A stretch of DNA of 64,000 nt from Dryomyza anilis (lineage: Eukaryota > Arthropoda > Insecta > Diptera > Dryomyzidae), in the NCBI GenBank assembly GCA_951804985.1, contig OX638133.1, positions 73,166,367 to 73,230,366 of the forward strand, given 5' to 3'. Made by a program: the position numbers and the translations under genes. Positions 46,001-57,852 of this stretch are shown piece after piece. How positions within the stretch are numbered: the stretch's first letter is position 1; the number at the start of each line of letters is the position of its first letter. Below the pieces are notes generated by a model that had not been told where the DNA came from, made no database searches, and saw only the letters and a program-made list of their open reading frames with translations.

Positions 46001-48636
46001 AAGGACTCATATCTCTGAAACTTAAGTTTCTTAAGTTTAAGTCATATAACCATCTTACAACATTTCAATTATTTCTAAAATGGTCTTGCCAAAATTTTAA
46101 AATTTTCAGTTGATTTGACGTGGAATAACACCTATATCATTTTTTAATAGTCTAGACATGACACAAGTATTTATAATGTCATTTTAACTGATTACTAATT
46201 GTCTAATTTCAAATTTAATTGTTTTGTACTGGTCTCAAGTTGTGGTTTCAATTTTACTTATCGCAATAGTATGAGTACAAAGTACAAAGATTTATATTTA
46301 AATACTTTCATTTTCTTCAGACATTTTGTTATCAGTGACTATAAACAAAAATTTGCAACATGTTGTCTGCGTATATAGAAGATAACCAGACAGACGGTTG
46401 GCAACATTTTGATAAAAAAATGAGAGAACTGGTTTTGGTTTTTTGTTTTTTTTTTTTAATGTTTATTCTACAAACAAAAATAAACTCGGCAATAATGATT
46501 TTTTTTTTTACTTTTTGCTTAACTTAACATTGTTTTTTTTTTATTTCAAACAAATACACTCAGAAAGTATATTTGTTTACAAAGAAACTATTTATTTTCT
46601 GTTTAAGTACATTTGTATTAATTTGATCTATTATTAAATAATGCAGAAATTGTATTTGTTTTCCGCATTATTTCATTTTCTGAAATCCGTATAATGTATG
46701 TATGCAGCTATTTTCTAAAACAAATATATTTTATTTTGAATGTAAATCAATTAGAGATGGGCCCGTGCCTGTTTTTAATAGAACGGACACGCACGGGCAC
46801 GCCGATAGGTGACACGCACGAGGACGAGCCCGACGAGTAAATTTACAGAAACGCACGAGAATCATGATAAAACACGTGATTTTAAAAGACACGAAGAAAC
46901 ACGGAAAAATAAGACAAAACACGGAAAAACACGACATAACACGAGAAAAGCACATAAAAACATGAAAAAGCAAGCGAAACGTGAAAAATAATACCGGAAC
47001 AGTTTAGATTTTTGGAACCAGAATCGTTATTAAAAATGTGTTGAACAGGAACTGGAATCGAAACATATATATTTATTTTTGGTTGGAATCGGTACCACTA
47101 TTTTAAAAATATCGAAACAAGAAACGGAACAGATTTCATAGTGAACACAAAGAACCGGAATCATAACCGTTATTAAAAATGTATGGAACCGGAATCGAAA
47201 CCCATTTAATTTGTTGGTTGAAACCGGAATCGGAACCACAATTTTAAAAATCTTGGAACCCGAACCGGAACCGATATTCCCATAGGTTTTAGTCCCTGTA
47301 AAAAATAATTAAAAAACCAGTTGGGAAGGTTAGATCACATGGGAAATTTTAAAGTATGTGTAATTATGATAGTTAGGATTATCAAAATTATAGTCGGTCT
47401 AAGCCGACTATAAATACCCTACACATATGTGTGGTTACCATTCAAAGTGATATATAGGTCACCAGGGTATACGAATCCTGAAAATAACTACAAACATTCA
47501 ATCGCTGAAGAATTTCCATTCATTTGATACCCATATTTACAAATGGGTAGGTGTACCGAATTTCGATTTTTTTTTTTGTGAACCACAAGTCTTTTCGCCG
47601 GAAAACATTATTATCATGTATTTGAGCATGATATCAATATATATTTGACCAAAAAAGTTTACCTAAGCACGTATACATAAAAATTGATCTTTATATGTAC
47701 ATTTTATATGAGGTATTTGAACATAAGTGGTCGGATCATAGGTCACAATGGACCGATCTTGTCAATTTTTTCGCACATACAGCGTAGGTATATTAGTAAT
47801 CTAAGTTATAAGTTTCATTTATCTAGCTCTTCAATTTTAAAAGTCTTAGGGATTTCAACAGACAGACAGACAGACGGACAGACAGACGGACAGACAGACG
47901 GACAGACGGACAGACGGACATCGCTAAATCGACTCAGGAGGTCATGCTGATCAAGAATATATATACTTTTCCATACCGGAGATGCTTCCTTCTGGGTGTT
48001 ACAAACGGCGAACCAAACTGAATATACCCTTTCACTCTTAGTGTAGGGTATAATTAAGTTTGTTACTGTTTTATTTTCTTAAATCCATAAGTAAAACTAA
48101 AACAACAGATTTTTAAGAAAAGGTTAAAATACCATGAAATTTTTATTTTCTGAAGCTGAAAGGGTTTTTTTAAATTGGGGTAGACACTATAAAAAAAATC
48201 TTTAATGGGCGCGTGCCTGATTTTTGAGGCACGAACTCAGATTTTCGGGCGTGACACGAAAAAAGCACGGCACGCGCCCATCTCTAAAATCAATGTATTT
48301 ATTTTAATGACACTTTTAATACAGTATTTTTGTCGGTGTATAGAATCCACTTTGATTGATGATAACATATTTTATGTATTGGATTATTTTTTTTTTCATG
48401 TATTGTTTTTTTTTTCATATTATACATATTATAGTTATACATATATTGCAAAAATTCTTTTATTCTGAACACTTACCATGGGGCGTTTTTCCCACCTGAT
48501 GTGCATTGCCAATCAATGGTAATGTCTTGGGACCAGGAATACGATTTATAATCCGTTTGAATTGAAAGTTCTTCAACTCCCAATAAACAAATAGTAAGAA
48601 TGGCGTTAGCACAAGCAACGCCAAGAAAACAAACAT
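40027..48636 (-). CDS. Cyp4e: Cytochrome P450, Cyp4e-like, copy B, 528 aa
   Basis: Ten exons: 48477..48636, 44178..44287, 43828..44107, 43693..43762, 43509..43635, 43261..43437, 40825..40893, 40587..40758, 40334..40513, 40027..40268. Every exon has the same length as in copy A (23842-32844) and all motifs are kept: [12 protein letters not shown] hinge, WFKHR, FMFE|GHDTT across intron 6, [19 protein letters not shown] (Cys447). Differences are scattered substitutions (for example GKTPHG preceded by HQV instead of HQM, PKDTTI for PKGTTM, MLSRH for MLFRH), so both copies look functional. Intron 6 is 2367 bases and almost entirely satellite. Intron 7 has a GC donor. Intron 1 carries a hAT element. 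Tandem copies of a Cyp4e may differ in induction or substrate; nothing here decides that. Confidence 0.93.
40897..43246. repeat. 8-bp satellite (TATAAAAA)n in P450 intron 6, copy B
   Basis: About 294 copies of the unit found in copy A, with no deviating base that I can see by eye. It starts 3-5 bases from the acceptor CAG (40894-40896) and stops 14 bases from the donor, so only GTGAGTTACTGCAC is unique on the donor side. The coding-sense strand is open throughout and in phase with both flanking exons. Confidence 0.97.
45220..45765. repeat. Direct and inverted repeat in intron 1 of P450 copy B
   Basis: 'gtgcccaaacgctcttaaat' with 'cggg', 'cactcaaccgattttaaaaa' and 'aaagtgttgtata' occurs at 45221-45308 and again at 45660-45738. 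Between them 'aaaaattgttaaaaatccaa' is mirrored by 'ttggattttttacaattttt'. Probably a relic transposon; family not recognised. Confidence 0.55.
46752..48286. mobile_element. Non-autonomous hAT transposon with 8-bp TSD
   Basis: Ends TAGAGATGGGC and GCCCATCTCTA are perfect 11-base inverted repeats of hAT type, flanked by AAATCAAT at 46744-46751 and 48287-48294. Subterminal CACGCACGGGCACG and GGCACGCGCC words repeat on both sides. The interior holds CACGAAAAACACG-rich and GGAACCGGAATCG-rich tracts and a complete mini-me-like element; no transposase. The body without that insertion would be about 0.8 kb. Confidence 0.88.
47316..48053 (+). repeat. mini-me/INE-1-like element nested in the hAT
   Basis: Full copy from ACCAGTTGGGAAGGTTAGAT to CTTAGTGTAGGGTATAA with the AGTCGGTCTAAGCCGACTAT core and a long (GACA/GACG)n microsatellite at 47861-47922. 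Inserted in the hAT element, so younger than it. Confidence 0.8.
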
Positions 48637-48858
48637 CTTGTTGTGATTTTTTGTTACTCACGTTATGATTTTATAATATCAATAATACTTTGTACAAAGT
48701 ATGAGGTAAGTCTGTTCACAACTTAACAGCAACAGTTTCGTTGTACGACTAATCTCAACTCTAAAAAAGCGACCAAATTATCTTTGATAGTAGCATGAGG
48801 CATTCTTGAGATTAGGCGGTTTACTGCATACAAAGAGATCCAATCCACTACACTGAAA
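48637..48858 (-). promoter_or_regulatory. Conserved upstream block of Cyp4e copy B
   Basis: Counterpart of 32845-33060: shares CTTGAGATTAGGCGGTTTAC and AACAGTTTCGTTGTACGACT. Conservation over about 200 bases beyond the coding region supports a retained promoter, though recent duplication alone could also explain it. Confidence 0.5.
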
Positions 48859-49075
48859 AAAAGTGCGAATCATGTACTGAAATTGTGGTTTTTAAGTGAA
48901 TTATTACAATTAAAAATTATTTAGTTTAAAAACAAAGCTTGAATTGATTATATTTCAAATGTTTACAGTATATTAGACTTACTCTTTAACTCCATAGTGT
49001 TTAAGCATCGTGGAAATTCCATGTAATTTTTTTACCATAATTTTATATTTGAGAAAAACACAAGTTATCTTCAGC

Positions 49076-49282
49076 CAGAGCTGTAAAGGTTGGATTATGA
49101 TTACTTTTGATTACGATTACTAAAAAATCGTAATAAAAAGTTTTGATTACGATTCTTAGTAGTTGTAATTAAAATTTTTGATTACGATTCGTAGTAGTCG
49201 TAATCAAAAATTTTGATTACGATTAGAAATAATCAAAAAGTAATTTGATTCTTAGTACATATTTTGATTATTTACAGCTCTG
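49076..49282. mobile_element. hAT-type MITE, 207 bp, 8-bp TSD
   Basis: Ends CAGAGCTGTAAA and TTTACAGCTCTG, flanked by TCTTCAGC on both sides (49068-49075 and 49283-49290). The interior is made of GATTACGATT-type repeats in both orientations. Confidence 0.9.
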
Positions 49283-49290
49283 TCTTCAGC

Positions 49291-50640
49291 AATATTACAC
49301 ATAAATGGCTTAAATTTAGAGCCGGTCGGAACCGACTATGTATTAACCTACACCTTGCACAGTGTGCTATTTTCATAATCTAGGTGGACATAAATCGAAT
49401 TTTAAAGTTACTGACTTTGTATAAAGAAGTTTTCTTGGAATAAAAACTTCTTCACAAAAATGGTCAGATAACTGACACGCCCACTTCCCATAGAAAAAAT
49501 ACATAACACTATACACATTTGGCAACAACAACAACTAAAATAAAAATGAAATATTATTCATAATTTAAGCATTAGATGTCGTTTTTCCATGAACATGCCA
49601 ATGTCCTTATTCAAGGATATTTGACAAAAATGCAAAAAAAAAAACTTATTTTTAGGAATACTCTTGCTTAAGGCCTTAAATGCAAAATCAACTTAATGTG
49701 TCTTAAATCTAAAATATGTTCACATATCAAGTGTTGTATCAATTTTCAAAATATGGTTCCTGAGATATGATTAAAAAAAGAGCGAATTATTTGAATTGTT
49801 ACGATTTTTATGAAAATTTTTAATGTGAGTAGTATGTAGTAAAAAGACCTCTTTAATTAATAATATGAATTCCAAAATATTTCTTTCCACCTATTGTTGT
49901 CTCAGAATTGTAGCATTATAATTGTTAAATGCAAATCGTGCTAAATAAAAGATATAAATTTCACGAAAAAATTGTTTTTATTTTCAACTGCATTTTTGAA
50001 AGTAAAAAAAAACGTTATTTTTTGAAATTAATAAAATGAGTTATACTTGCATAATATAATTATTAGAGCTGCATCAAAAGGGGAACAATGCGGAACAACT
50101 TACTATGGTGTATTTGGAATCTTAAATATGAAAATCTTAAAATTTGGAAAGAAAATTCTATTCCCGGTACTAACAGAAGCTAGAAATGATCATATATTTT
50201 TTCTTTATTTATATAAACAAAAACATGTAGCTTCCTTTAGTAGCTAAAAGACAGCACGTACTTGTGATACAATTTCGCTTCCAAAAGTATCATAGCAGGA
50301 TCACATATATAAGAAAAATGTTGTGATACCTTGTTGCTTCTTTTAGCAGCGTAGAGGAAGCACACCGAAGGGTATACACGAGCGACACTACTTTCGCGAT
50401 TGCTGCGTTTTTTACAACTCAACCGAAATAACTGACCGTAAAATACAGTTATTTCGGCAAAAATGAGAATTAGTTGTTGAGAGGATGTTTGCATCAGTTT
50501 TGTGTTTGATTTCATGAAGTGCGGTCGTAAGAAAAGTTAAGTCAAGTGTTTAATCAAATGCATCTAAAAAAAAACTAATTTTAACTTAAAATTATTTATT
50601 TCTTTCTTTCATATAGGTAATTTATATCATTGGAATATAA
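49291..50640. other. Gene-free stretch
   Basis: Contains a short mini-me-like relic at about 49315-49440 (GAGCCGGTCGGAACCGACTA, then a TACACCTTGCACAGTGTGC piece). The rest is AT-rich; I see no supported exon. Confidence 0.4.
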
Positions 50641-50659
50641 CTCATTTTATAGTCCTACC

Positions 50660-51060
50660 CTGGAAGCACTAAATACAGGGAAAGATTAGCTTTCAGTACT
50701 ACTGTAGCGTTGCCTTGGGCAGTGTACGGCAGCGCTGCTTTCATAGGACATCCTGTGTAAAAATCGCACTAAGGTGCTTACGTACGAGAAGCGCTACCGT
50801 TTCACTGTCTTTCGTGATTCTTAAGCAGCACTTCTAAATAGCGCTACTATAGCGCTGAATTTGTTAATATAAGGGTACCGCTTCCTTATCGCTACTTAAG
50901 TCACAAATGGATAGCGCTACAAGAGTGTTGCTTTCGTCACCGTAATGGTAGCGCTTCTAAGGCGTTTACAAAGTCAGCTTAAGGGCAGCGCTTCCTCCCT
51001 AGGACATCATGTGTAAAAATCGCATGAAGGTTCTTACGGACGGGCAGTGCTATCTGATTT
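50660..51060. repeat. AGCGCT-rich domain with a duplicated block
   Basis: The palindromic word AGCGCT or a close variant occurs about eight times in some 300 bases, mostly as (T/A)AGCGCT(A/T). A block beginning TAGGACATC(C/A)TGTGTAAAA with AATCGCA and TCTTACG/GCTTACG is present twice, near 50745 and 51000. More GC-rich than its surroundings. Identity unknown. Confidence 0.6.
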
Positions 51061-51439
51061 TTTACTCTCTCTTACTCACTTTGATGTTGACTATGACGGT
51101 GTGCAGCCGTTTTTTTTTGTCGTGACAAACATCATTATGAAAAATAAACATATATCCGAAAGTTAAAACGTTAATTGTAAATGCTTAAGATGAAGACCAT
51201 ATAGTTCAAACAAATTTCTGTAAATAACATAAACTGCTCGGTTTAACAAATGTGTATAACAAACTTCAGTCATTAATCGTGTGCTCGCTTTGACAATTTC
51301 ATGACTGTGACGCCGTAGTTTACACGAAAGTTCTTGTGCACGATAAAACTCGAACGATGCTGTCCGGCAATTGCAAGCACAGCTTCGTACAGAGTACAGC
51401 TTCACGGTGTTAGGATAATCATAATATAGTATATGAACA

Positions 51440-51780
51440 CTGGTCACGCAGGACCATAGTATGGTTGTATGAAATCGAAATACGATTACTGACGACCTTA
51501 ATATGGTTGTGTGGAATCATACTATGGTCACTGACAACCATAGTATGATCAGTGCTAATCATACTATGGTCTCTGACAACCTTAGTATGGTCACTCACAA
51601 CCACAGTATTGTCACTCACAACCATAGTATGGTCACTGATAACCATAGTACGGTCACTGATGACCACGGTATGGTTGTAGAAAATCGTACTCTAATCACT
51701 GAGGTTCATATTAGACTATTATATGATTTCCTACAACCATAACCCACAATCATAGTATGATGCCCTTCAAATATGATCAC
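51440..51780. repeat. Degenerate minisatellite with palindromic unit CCATAGTATGG
   Basis: About a dozen imperfect units of roughly 20-24 bases, consensus AACCATAGTATGGTCACTGA. Because the core is a palindrome both strands are open over part of it, giving two opposite meaningless reading frames. Confidence 0.8.
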
Positions 51781-51814
51781 CACAACCATGTTTTTTCTCT
51801 GCGTGTAAGTGTGT

Positions 51815-52530
51815 CCTATTGTCCCGTCCGGAACCAAAAAGATGCATTTATAATCATATTAAACTAACAATAATTTTTAAATAGTTGAATCCTCTGTTCC
51901 TAAATCTCAATTTCCTCGTCATTTTCACAAATGCAAACATAGATTATTTTTATCAAAAAATCGTAATGCAAATTTCCATACGCATTTCCATTTATTACGA
52001 AATAACAATAAAGTTTAGGAACAAAGTGTACATAGACAAAAATAAAGTAAATTGTCTCCGCTATGGTCTTAAATAATTAGAGAAAACATATTATATGCAA
52101 AAAGTAATTTTAGAGAATAAAAAAATGTAGTGATAATTTCTATTCCGAATTTTTAGTCGCAGCCGGAATTTTTCTGTGATTTATTATGAAAAAACTGTAA
52201 ACTTTAGGAACAAAGTGTAAATATATAAAGAAAGTAAATGATTTCAGCTATTTTTCGAATTAATTAAAAAATAACATGTACGCAAAATTTGTTGACTTTT
52301 TGGAATTTCCATATGAACCTCGACATGCACGTCCGGTCCGGAACGACGACTATTTAATTTATATGTTTTGATCTATAGTATAGAATTCTAATTTTTTGCA
52401 TATATTTAGTCCAATTTAATTACTATTTGTATAAAGAAAAAACCAAGTAAATTCATTAATTTTCCTTCGAGATATTAAAGTTTTAAACATACGAATGTCC
52501 CGTCCGAAACCCCAGGAAATGCCCATATGT
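51815..52530 (+). repeat. CCCGTCCGG-module family, copy 4
   Basis: From TTGTCCCGTCCGGAACCAAA to GAAATGCCCATATGTA. Two internal modules each carry 'taaactttaggaacaaagtg' or its near copy, spaced by about 190 bases. It is the least interrupted copy in the window. Confidence 0.6.
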
Positions 52531-54700
52531 AAAATCGAAAGGTATTAAGCTTATCTTTTTCTTTAATCAAAAAACTCGAAAGTTACACTATAGACATTTT
52601 GCACTTAATACGTTGTTAAGCTACCGTAAACCAAACAAAAAATTTACCAAAATTTGCTACATCATGCTGACATAGAATTGAAAATGTTATCTTGCTTTAT
52701 CATAGTTTAGTTTGTACCCAAATCAGTTAAAGATATGAATCCCAAATCAACTTATCTATTGAATATCAATTGGTTTACGTTAAATATAGGTTTTAATAAT
52801 AGCAATGCCTCACACGATTTGTGGACATCCCATATATCAATTCGGTGCTGATTTTGACTGTATACTCTGAAACTTGCAACAAAAGTTTTCGAGTTTAGAT
52901 TCAAATACATCAAAACATTTCACAATATTTGTATTTGTTATTATATTATAATTAGTATTGACTATTTAATCTAATGTTTTTTTTTTTTTGGATAACACTA
53001 AACAAGAAAATGAGAAAAAAGTTTGCGCATTAAATGCCACTATTTTTGTTTTATTGGAAAAGACCCACAGAATTCGAATATATGACATTTTCTATGCATA
53101 GATTTACAAGATATCCGCCAAAACTATTAAATCGAGCTTTCAAAAAGGTGGTCACATACATATATTTGCAAATATTTCGCGTTTTAAATAATTGATTTGA
53201 TCAAGTGTTATACCAAAAAAAAAAGGTAATTAAACATCCTATAAACTTTTCTTACAACATTTAGCTTTCACTGGTTTATGAGAATTCTATAGAAGAACTC
53301 GAAAAATGTAATTTTTTCAAACAAATTTTAAATCAAATATGCATTTATAATATGGAGAAAAATCGAAAAAGCAAGATGATGCACAATTTGTTTTATTCCA
53401 AAATTACCCTGCACCTCAAAAAAATAAAAGAAAAAATCATGTGAAAACATTAAAACTAATGTAAAATCAAAAAAATCCATTTTTTGTTTTTAACCTATAC
53501 CCATGGGTTATAGGTTACAAAATGTATGTAAGGATGTTTTAGCACCCTTAGTTGCGTGACCAGTACGAAAAAGTATATTTTTTCTTGATTAACATCACTT
53601 TCCGAGTCGATTTAGACATGACCGTCTGTCTGTACGCCTACTTGAAAACACTATTCCTGAAAACATGAAACTACTTGAAAACTACTATTCAGAATGCGAT
53701 GAAATTTAGTTCAATATCCGAATCCGAACTGCAGCGCAAAAATGTTATTTAAATATGAATGATTGCAAGAATAATAGTATTGATTGTAACAATCATGCAA
53801 TGATTCCAGAAATCATGTTGCCTCAATGAATGATTGATATAACCATAATATGATTAAAATGGTGAGAAAAGTTCTCAAATGTGCAGAAGTATTTTTTTAG
53901 ATTCAGTGTTACACTAGACTTTGTAAAGAAAGGTCAGTGTGTCGTCAGTATTATTTATTTTAAAGCTATACTGCTCATTTTTAAATAAATAAGATATATT
54001 TCAATTTCAGGAATGCGTGTTGATAACAATTTAATAATATCAGTTTTAAGGCCATAACGAAATAAAAGCTGCGAATAACAACGAACACGAAAAATAAAAG
54101 CAACAGCACGGTTGCGCTGTTCTTTCCAGTTATTTCTAGAACGATCAACGCGTCGTCGCTGCTTTCATTATTTTCTAATGTTCAATGCAGAGACGAAAAT
54201 GAGTAAAAGAGACTCCAGTGGTAAATGAGAAAAATACAGAGAGTACACAAACAAAGGGAGAAAGAGCTCTTAGAGGAACATGATTGCTTCAATCATGGTA
54301 CAATATGGAACATGATTGCAGCAATAATATTTTCAATCATTGAATGATGACGTCAAAACATGATTGTGGTGATCATATTTTTTCTGTGGGTGTATATTAC
54401 TGAATTAATGGGACGCTTCCTATTGACCAATAAAATTATTGTTTTTCTATTAAAATAGTATTAATATACCATGGTTTTTTTCTGGGTGTGGTGTTGATGG
54501 AGTTAGTAAGAATTATGAAAGTTACAGTAGATCTGAGCCGACTATAAATACCCTGTGTGCGGTTAATTCAGGCGTTTACAAAATAAGTTTGATTTTAAAT
54601 ATATTAATGTTGTGGTTCAAAAATGCGGTTAAAATATTCAATTTTAAATATTAGACAGCGTAGGTATTAAAAAACATTTTTGATTTTTGTAATCCTGATT
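52531..54700. other. Gene-free, relic-rich stretch
   Basis: Holds a mini-me-like relic near 53500-53700 (CGAGTCGATTTAGACATGACCGTCTGTCTG split over it) and an ATCATG-rich segment at 53755-54380 with 'acatgattgtggtgatcata'. No exon supported. Confidence 0.4.
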
Positions 54701-54710
54701 TCATTATACC

Positions 54711-54927
54711 CAGAAAAAAATTCCCTCAAATCCCATTAAAATTGGTCAATAGGACAATTATTGATTTAATAGTATACAAAAAATAAAAATGTTCATATAA
54801 ACTCAATGGCAATGTCAAGGTATTTTCTAGTATTTAATGGTATTTTCCGATTAAAATAATAATTTATCTTATTGAATATTTTTAATAGTAAAAAACTATT
54901 ATTTATATAGTATTTTTTCTGGGTGTA
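54711..54927 (+). mobile_element. MITE, TACACCCAGAAAAA family
   Basis: Left TACCCAGAAAAAAA and right TTTTTTCTGGGTGTA are inverted; about 215 bases. Interior includes AATAGGACAATTATTGA and AATGGCAATGTCAAGG, shared with 22044-22262. Confidence 0.75.
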
Positions 54928-55329
54928 GATAGACATACATATAGATAGACCGACACACGGAAATCGGAAAACGCTTAATGTATTAAAATTGATTACATAT
55001 GTTTCTTATTCTGTTACTTTTTCTCTTAGTGTAGTGTATATAAGTTACTGTTTATAGAACAATTAATTATTTTTCATACCATATTTATGTATGATTTTTT
55101 ATGTGTTTGAATAAAATTACACTATGGTCATAAACAGTTCAGAATAGGCATTAAATTAAAACATGCTTCTGACGATGTTAGTCTTGCGTTAATTGTCAAA
55201 TTAAAAACTTATTTAAAGTTTATTAAATTTGAATATTTGTGACTGTTAGAGATAATTTTATTATGTATATATCTAAAGAACTTAAACACTGAAAATAAAA
55301 TCTGCTTAAATACATGAAATCGTTTTAAT

Positions 55330-55700
55330 ACTTTACAAAAATATTCTCAAAATTGATGTACGAAATATTTCGTAAAATACACGAAAGTACTTTTGCAAAT
55401 ATTTGAAAAAATTACGAATTTTATTTGTGTGTTTTACGTAACTATTCGTAGATTTTATCTACGAAAGTTATTCGTACATAATACGAAATATTGTTATTTA
55501 TTCGTACATAATAGATTTTTTTTACGATTTTACGAAAATATTCGTACTTTTAACGATAGCATTCGAACATTTTATGAAACAATCGTAAAATTATGAATAC
55601 ATTTATAATATTTACGCATGAATTTAAAATGGTACAAATATATTTGTACATGTTCGTATTTTTAATAAAAACATTTATAACATTACGAATATATTCCTTA
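55330..55700. repeat. TTCGTA/TACGAA-rich element
   Basis: Reverse-complement relative of 17150-17640: 'aaatatttcgtaaaatacac', TTACGAATTTTATTTGTG and 'acatttataatatttacg' are mirrored there. Non-coding. Confidence 0.5.
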
Positions 55701-57852
55701 ATTTAGTATTTGCTTAATAAAAATATAATCAATACTCTATATTGATTTGATGCATTGGTACTTTTGAAATAAACAGAACTCACACAGAACACAAATTTAA
55801 ACTGTTTGCATTTATAACTATCAGCTTTCGACCGCGATATGAATTTTCGTTAAATATTCTAGGATTTATTTTGAGTGAAGTAATACATGCACATATATTG
55901 ATAACCTTAATCGTTTTTAAGTCGGTAATTTGACTTATAAAAAATAACATATTCTTATCAACCAGATGTTTTAAACTATTAAAATTAATGGCAATGTGAT
56001 TTGACAATCTATTACTGTTTCTTTGCTTTATTGTCATTATAATTATACAACTAATGACTACACGCTGAAAAAATCATAATTAATCAGGCATTATCTTGTA
56101 TGTTTGAAATTTATGTGAACATAATTTATAACTGCCTGATAAAATGTTTAAATTTTTAATAAAAAGAATGTCTAATTGTGTTTGAAAATTGAAGAACTAA
56201 TTTTGTGTTGTTTTTTTTTACGAAAATCTGTTTCGACTTTTCACAATATTTAAAAAAAACAATTGTAGGAACAATTGTCCACTATTAAATTATTTATTTT
56301 TAAAAAGTGTCTACGAATTATAGACGCATAAGCTACAGCGTACAAATTAGTCTCGTGACTATGACTCCATCTATTGCATTTACGATACACTAGCGATATG
56401 CTTAGCAGAGACACGACCCTTTCTTGTACACACTGGTTTTCTAGCAAATGCTTTCTCAAATAAAAAGATGCTGCAACTACTAGTTTGAGTTTGGTTCAAC
56501 AATCAGAGTTTGCTATTAATATCGATAAAAAAAATGTTGGTACGGCTGATCCTCTACCGATTTCTGAAATAAAAAAAATAGTTCTAAAGAGGGTTTTGGG
56601 TCAAAAATAGGTTTTACCCTCCTTTTGGGCTCATTGGACCACCCCTAAATGTACCATGAGGTATCCCTGGTACCTGTTATCGATTTCAGTAATATAATAT
56701 TTTGAGTCATATATGGGATATTGCTTACTCGCTGATGAAGTGTGAAGAAAAATAATGAACTTGCGGATTCATTTCAGGTACCATTAAAAATCGAAATCTC
56801 AACCGTTTATATTTTTGGAACCGGAATCGCAACCGTTATTACAAAAAAAATGTGTCACGGGAACCCGAATTGGTATTGAAACCAGAATCAGAACCAATAA
56901 TACAAAGGGGTTTAGTTCCTGACACGGACCACAAATAATCGGAACCGTGTTTAGCTTTTGAACCGGAATCGGAACCCATATATATATATATATTTTTTTT
57001 TTTGGAACCAGAATCTGAACTGATATTCCAAATGGTTTTAGTCCCTGTGTCATGAGTAAATAATGTTTGTACTATTTTAAGAGTATTGCCGAACCCTGCT
57101 TTAGATTAATATTCTAATTCCAACTTTTCCTTTGTTTCGGTCTCAGTTACGGTTTCGATTTTAAGTTTTATAAAGAAACAGATTTTGGTTCCAAATTACG
57201 GTTTCGGCTTCCATTTCGGTGGTTGAATGATGTATGTTTTTGTCAATATTTTTGTTCGGGTGGTGAACAATCGGAAGTGAATTGGTTTCAACAAGCAGAG
57301 AGTAGAAATAATGTTTATATTCTCTGTCTCTCTGGCTCTGGTTGCGTAAAAAATACTGAGACTCAACTTTGGGCACTACACTCCAGCGAGTAAATCCCAA
57401 CGAGTTCGGATGAGACCTCTTATAATATATATATACTCTCTGCCAAAACATCAAAATTCATTGCAGCGAGTATCGCTGGGACTAGAAATGAGTAAAAAAG
57501 AAGTGGAATTGAAAATATTACAAAATGAAGTAGATTTAATGTAAAAGAAGTAAATTTGCTGAAAAGGAAGTACAATAAGAAAACAAGATGTTTATAAAAG
57601 TCTTGCTGCAACTATCCTTTTAAATTTACGCCTTGTAGCAAATATTCAAACATCCCATAAGTCCCAATAAAGTTTCAGTAAAACTATTAATAATTTTTAA
57701 ATATGACATATATGCAGATAGTTACGAGATGTTTGCCACAACAGCAATGAAAATTGAGATATTTACAGTTTACTGATAGCAAACATCTAGAGTTCTTGGA
57801 CATTTGCAGCAAAACTTTTGAGGTATTTTGGCATTTGACTAACATAAAAAAG
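55701..57852. other. Gene-free, repeat-derived stretch
   Basis: Includes ACACGCTGAAAAAATC near 56062, matching 36856, and a GGAACCGGAATCG-rich tract at 56800-57060, which also occurs inside the hAT element at 46990-47280. No convincing exon. Confidence 0.4.

Larger units (their letters stand above)
46552..48342. mobile_element. MITE in P450 intron 1, copy B, split by a hAT element
   Basis: The left end TACACTCAGAAAGTATATT and right end TTTTTGTCGGTGTATA, with their flanks, align with 31803-32543 in copy A. It is interrupted by the hAT element 46752-48286, which copy A lacks. Confidence 0.55.

Noticed and set aside
51419..51742. Two opposite reading frames rich in His, Thr and Val
   Set aside because: Both are readings of the CCATAGTATGG minisatellite.
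56250..56459. Possible exon with balanced composition
   Set aside because: The frame has no recognisable motif or good splice sites, and neighbouring sequence matches a dispersed repeat also seen near 36856.
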